Shown in pieces: positions 5,670 through 7,745 of a stretch of 7,745 nucleotides of DNA. The stretch is from an uncultured Actinomycetes bacterium. Lineage in GTDB: Bacteria > Actinomycetota > Actinomycetes > Nanopelagicales > Nanopelagicaceae. Location: contig CAIJHZ010000088.1 in the NCBI GenBank assembly GCA_903820565.1, positions 1 to 7,745 on the forward strand, written 5' to 3'. The translations under genes and the position numbers were made by a program. Each line of letters opens with the position of its first letter. Position 1 is the first letter of the stretch. Under the pieces are notes generated by a model. It was not told the DNA's origin. It saw nothing but the letters and a program-made list of their open reading frames with translations, and ran no database searches.

Positions 5670-7007
5670 CTAATAGTTTCTCGCATCAATAGGCTTGCCA
5701 ACGAACATATCTGCAATGTATCGATCCGCAATAACTGCGAAGTCGTCCCACGATGTTCCAAAATTCTTGGTGAATGCTGAGGCAAAAGTGCCTTCCTTGG
5801 TATTTCCCTGAATACCAATTTCGCTCATGAAATTTATATACCCATCAACGCCAAACTTTGCAATTATGAATTCAGTCAACAGGCCACCTGTCCAGTAAGA
5901 ACGAAGCAGCATATCCCCCGGTCCACAGTTGCATGGATGGGCAATTGTGTCGATATATTCCGAAATTTTTGGAGCTACATTTGTGTTCAGGTAATTTGGC
6001 TTTGTAGGAATATATGAAGTAATTGTTCCAGGATTACGCATTTCGCCCAGGGCTACACCCACATACATTGCAGAGCCTTCAATCCAAGCCATAGGACCGA
6101 AGAAAAGTTGATTGTACCCATTTGCTATGTAATTTTTTTGGAATATTTCATTCCAGCCTAATTGAACTTCAGAATAAGTCGGTGCGGGTTTTCTGAAATA
6201 TTGTTGAGCGGCATGGGTTAGCTCATGTGGCGAAGCGAAATAAACTGATCCACTTAATTCACTCTCATTACCAGATGCGAATAAATAGACTGGAACAGAA
6301 CGAAAGAGATAATCAGTTCCTTCTGATGGGCCACCAGTAGCTCCGTAGAGTTGGACATTGGTTGCCGGGTCAGGCCAATTGTTCTGCAGATAACTAAGTC
6401 CATTTTCTTGATTGAGGCAACTTGTAATCGCCGATTGATTTCCGACAAACCGAGTCTTGCAGAATTCATTTTTCATCCAAGGAGTTTTAATTCCACCTAC
6501 AATTACTATTTTATTTAGGATTTTCTTTCCCCAAAATTGCATTCCATCTTTAGTCGACTGGGTAATTGCCTCAACTGCGTTTTGGCTTAAACCTGGATCC
6601 AACCTGAGGTCAAACTCCCCAATTTCCCCTGCTTGTGAGGCGAATCGTTTTTCAATCTCTTCTTGGGCGATTTGTCGAATCGTTTTATATGTTGCATTCG
6701 GTGTTGCAGAAGTAGTTGGCGTTGGCGTTGGCGTTGGCGTTGGCGTTGGCGTTGGCGTTGGCGTTGGCGTTGGCGTTGGCGTTGGCGTTGGCGTTGGCGT
6801 TGGCGTTACTTTCACAGATATTTTGACGCCTTTATTCCAGACCAACTTTTTGCCTGACTTGATGCATGTGAACTTTGTCGTGCCGACTACTACAGTGGAG
6901 CCAGGTTTTGAACAGGTGGTACCTGGCTTTACTGCCGCGTTTGAAATGCCTGCACCCATGGCCACAAAGATCACGATTCCCAGAACTAATCTCAGGAGGT
7001 GCTTCAT
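5670..7007 (-). CDS. Secreted HExxH (gluzincin-like) metallopeptidase with N-terminal two-cysteine module and (PT)15 linker
   Basis: The 445-residue product has a Sec signal (MKHLLRL, hydrophobic to about 22, cleavage near SNA-A at 24/25). Next is a module with Cys32 and Cys48, continuing into TCIKSGKKLVWNKG. A (Pro-Thr)15 linker spans residues 69-98, then a globular domain from about 105. That domain has HELTH (261-265), the zinc-binding HExxH motif, and WIEGSAMY with Glu310 as a likely third ligand 45 residues later, then a C-terminal YWTGGLLTEFIIAKFGVDGYINF block and AF...FGTSWDDF. This order resembles peptidase MA-like and other gluzincin families; the exact family is not certain. It probably acts outside the cell on proteins or peptide cross-links. 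No Shine-Dalgarno is visible; TACACT lies six bases ahead of the ATG. Several Cys residues in the catalytic half suggest disulfides. Peptidase activity is inferred. Confidence 0.85.
   Translation of the reverse strand: MKHLLRLVLGIVIFVAMGAGISNAAVKPGTTCSKPGSTVVVGTTKFTCIKSGKKLVWNKGVKISVKVTPTPTPTPTPTPTPTPTPTPTPTPTPTPTPTTSATPNATYKTIRQIAQEEIEKRFASQAGEIGEFDLRLDPGLSQNAVEAITQSTKDGMQFWGKKILNKIVIVGGIKTPWMKNEFCKTRFVGNQSAITSCLNQENGLSYLQNNWPDPATNVQLYGATGGPSEGTDYLFRSVPVYLFASGNESELSGSVYFASPHELTHAAQQYFRKPAPTYSEVQLGWNEIFQKNYIANGYNQLFFGPMAWIEGSAMYVGVALGEMRNPGTITSYIPTKPNYLNTNVAPKISEYIDTIAHPCNCGPGDMLLRSYWTGGLLTEFIIAKFGVDGYINFMSEIGIQGNTKEGTFASAFTKNFGTSWDDFAVIADRYIADMFVGKPIDARNY
6715..6807. repeat. Perfect GTTGGC hexanucleotide tandem repeat, 15 copies plus GTT
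   Basis: Fifteen uninterrupted copies of GTTGGC fill 6715-6804, and GTT continues to 6807. On the minus strand it encodes the alternating Pro-Thr linker using only CCA and ACG codons until the last Thr. The unit is two codons, so copy-number change would lengthen or shorten the linker without shifting the frame. The Pro/Thr linkers in the two other genes use mixed codons and are not perfect repeats. Confidence 0.97.
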
Positions 7008-7013
7008 TAAGTA

Positions 7014-7019
7014 AGTGTA
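7014..7019 (-). promoter_or_regulatory. Putative -10 box TACACT for the metallopeptidase gene (leaderless)
   Basis: TACACT (minus strand, 7019-7014) ends six bases before the ATG at 7007. The bases between (TACTTA) hold no Shine-Dalgarno. No clear -35 is seen at normal spacing. Confidence 0.35.
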
Positions 7020-7090
7020 GGAGGCGAGAACCGTTTATGACGGGTCGCTCAATCAATTAGCGGGAACAATTAGTGCGTATTCGTGCGTTC

Positions 7091-7096
7091 TACCTT
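7091..7096 (+). promoter_or_regulatory. Possible -10 box TACCTT for msrB
   Basis: TACCTT fits TAnnnT and ends 11 bases before the msrB ATG. An AAGG at 7097-7100 could act as ribosome site if transcription instead starts further upstream. Neither reading is decisive. Confidence 0.3.
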
Positions 7097-7107
7097 AAGG
7101 TTTCCCC

Positions 7108-7512
7108 ATGGAAAAAGTGAACATAGATGAAGCGGCCCTCAAAGCTCGGGTTGGCGATCTTGCCTACGATGTCCTGCGCAATGCGGCCACTGAGCGTCCA
7201 TTTACTGGTGAATATACAGACACAGAATTAGTTGGCTCTTATCGCTGCAAAGCTTGCAACGCCGAATTGTTTAAGAGCGAGACGAAGTTTCACAGTGGAT
7301 GCGGATGGCCATCTTTCTACGCCCCAACTGAAGTTGATGCCGTGACCTTGATCGAAGATCGCTCACTTGCTCCGCGTATCCGCACTGAGGTTCGTTGCGC
7401 AGCGTGTGATTCACACCTCGGCCATGTGTTTAAGGGCGAGGGCTATGACGTTCCAACTGATGAACGCTGGTGCATTAACTCTGTTGCAATGTATCTAGAG
7501 GAAAAGAAGTAA
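7108..7512 (+). CDS. msrB: Peptide-methionine (R)-S-oxide reductase MsrB
   Basis: MsrB reduces the R epimer of methionine sulfoxide in proteins and so repairs oxidised methionine, recycled by thioredoxin or a similar thiol system. All landmarks are present in the 134-residue chain: zinc site CKAC (Cys47, Cys50) and CAAC (Cys97, Cys100), SGCGWPSF (63-70) with Cys65 at the usual resolving position, HLGHVF (103-108), and the catalytic Cys122 in RWCINS (most homologues have RYCINS). It ends shortly after at MYLEEKK. Length is typical of a stand-alone MsrB, with no MsrA fusion. No signal peptide, so cytosolic. ATG 7108 gives the normal N-terminus for the family. It is divergent from the metallopeptidase gene across 100 bp. 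No convincing terminator follows. Confidence 0.97.
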   Translation: MEKVNIDEAALKARVGDLAYDVLRNAATERPFTGEYTDTELVGSYRCKACNAELFKSETKFHSGCGWPSFYAPTEVDAVTLIEDRSLAPRIRTEVRCAACDSHLGHVFKGEGYDVPTDERWCINSVAMYLEEKK

Positions 7513-7581
7513 TAGGTAAATCAAGATTTAACCTGACATTCACTTCAACAATTAATCTTCCTGCAGGCTCAAGGCGATAAT

Positions 7582-7590
7582 TGTTATGCT
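7582..7590 (+). promoter_or_regulatory. Putative extended -10 promoter TGT-TATGCT
   Basis: TATGCT (7585-7590) is preceded by TG one base upstream (7582-7583), the extended -10 form that needs no strong -35. It would start transcription about 30 bases before the ATG at 7627, leaving a short leader that includes the GAAGGG ribosome site. Confidence 0.45.
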
Positions 7591-7626
7591 TCCCCGCCCA
7601 TGTTCGGTACTAGAAGGGAAGTTGTC

Positions 7627-7745
7627 ATGTCGCCACTAATTGATTTTCCAACTTGCTATGTATGCCGTTCTATTGAGTTGGAAATTGTTACAAATGATGA
7701 GTTTGGTCCCATGACCCTGTGCGGTGAATGCGGATACTCATGGAT
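7627..7745 (+). CDS. N-terminal part of a small zinc-ribbon protein (3' truncated by window)
   Basis: From ATG 7627 an open frame runs off the right edge with 39 complete codons. It shows two cysteine pairs, CYVC near residue 10 and CGEC near residue 32, the pattern of a treble-clef or zinc-ribbon metal site, within an otherwise acidic and polar stretch. GAAGGG at 7613-7618 lies eight bases ahead. No family can be named because only the beginning is visible. A one-domain zinc ribbon, or a zinc-binding N-terminus of a larger protein, are both possible. Confidence 0.65.
   Translation, partial: MSPLIDFPTCYVCRSIELEIVTNDEFGPMTLCGECGYSW

Noticed and set aside
6715..6807. Tandem repeat as a CRISPR array or origin iterons
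   Set aside because: The units are contiguous six-base copies without spacers, and they lie within a coding frame as Pro-Thr codons.
6457..7014. Long plus-strand frames opposite the metallopeptidase, reading Gly-Val or Arg-Trp repeats
   Set aside because: They are by-products of the GTTGGC repeat read in other frames. They have no ribosome site or family match, while the minus strand carries a signal peptide and a HExxH domain.
7514..7532. Imperfect inverted repeat after msrB as a terminator
   Set aside because: The stem is AT-rich with a bulge, and no T-tract follows.
7560..7567. CCTGCAGG palindrome (and GCCTAGGC at 3221-3228) as operators
   Set aside because: Eight-base palindromes are expected by chance at this length, and neither has a repeated copy or links clearly to a promoter.

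Overview
The window looks like chromosomal DNA of a free-living actinobacterium of moderately low GC, most like the planktonic freshwater lineages (Nanopelagicales-type). That placement is inference. It rests on a DUF2510 protein, secreted proteins carrying Pro/Thr linkers and short two-cysteine modules, a Lys/Ala-rich secreted helix typical of such genomes, tight gene packing, and several TAnnnT boxes only 6-9 bases ahead of start codons, which suggests leaderless mRNAs. I see no rRNA, tRNA, CRISPR array, insertion sequence, phage gene or integration scar.

Layout. Positions 1-1692 (+): the last codons of an upstream gene, perhaps DUF1800, overlapping by ATGA a Tat-exported DUF1501 protein. 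Positions 1682-3174 (-): an exported PHB-depolymerase/feruloyl-esterase-type hydrolase followed by a membrane-anchored Rieske protein whose 3' end overlaps that of DUF1501 by 11 bp. Positions 3324-3740 (+): two tiny membrane proteins, DUF2510 and a 52-residue protein, closed by a strong hairpin terminator. Positions 3822-4758 (-): an NTF2/lumazine-binding-like protein and a DinB-like protein. Positions 4795-5115 (+): a one-TM protein with a DUF2007-like tail, divergent from dinB-like. Positions 5178-5543 (-): the secreted Ala/Lys-rich helical protein. Positions 5670-7007 (-): a secreted HExxH metallopeptidase-like protein with a perfect 15-copy GTTGGC repeat encoding a (PT)15 linker. Positions 7108-7512 (+): MsrB methionine sulfoxide reductase. 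Positions 7627-end (+): start of a small zinc-ribbon protein.

How the genes fit together. At least five products (DUF1501, Rieske, esterase, Ala-rich protein, metallopeptidase) carry export signals, and three carry long Pro/Thr/Ser linkers, so much of the window encodes the cell-surface proteome. The most notable observation is that the C-terminus of the DUF1501 protein and the N-terminus of the metallopeptidase share a C-x15-C module with matching internal residues, each joined to its catalytic or core domain through a Pro/Thr linker. This may be a portable surface tag. I found no convincing multi-gene defence or other new system; most genes are ordinary housekeeping or accessory genes.
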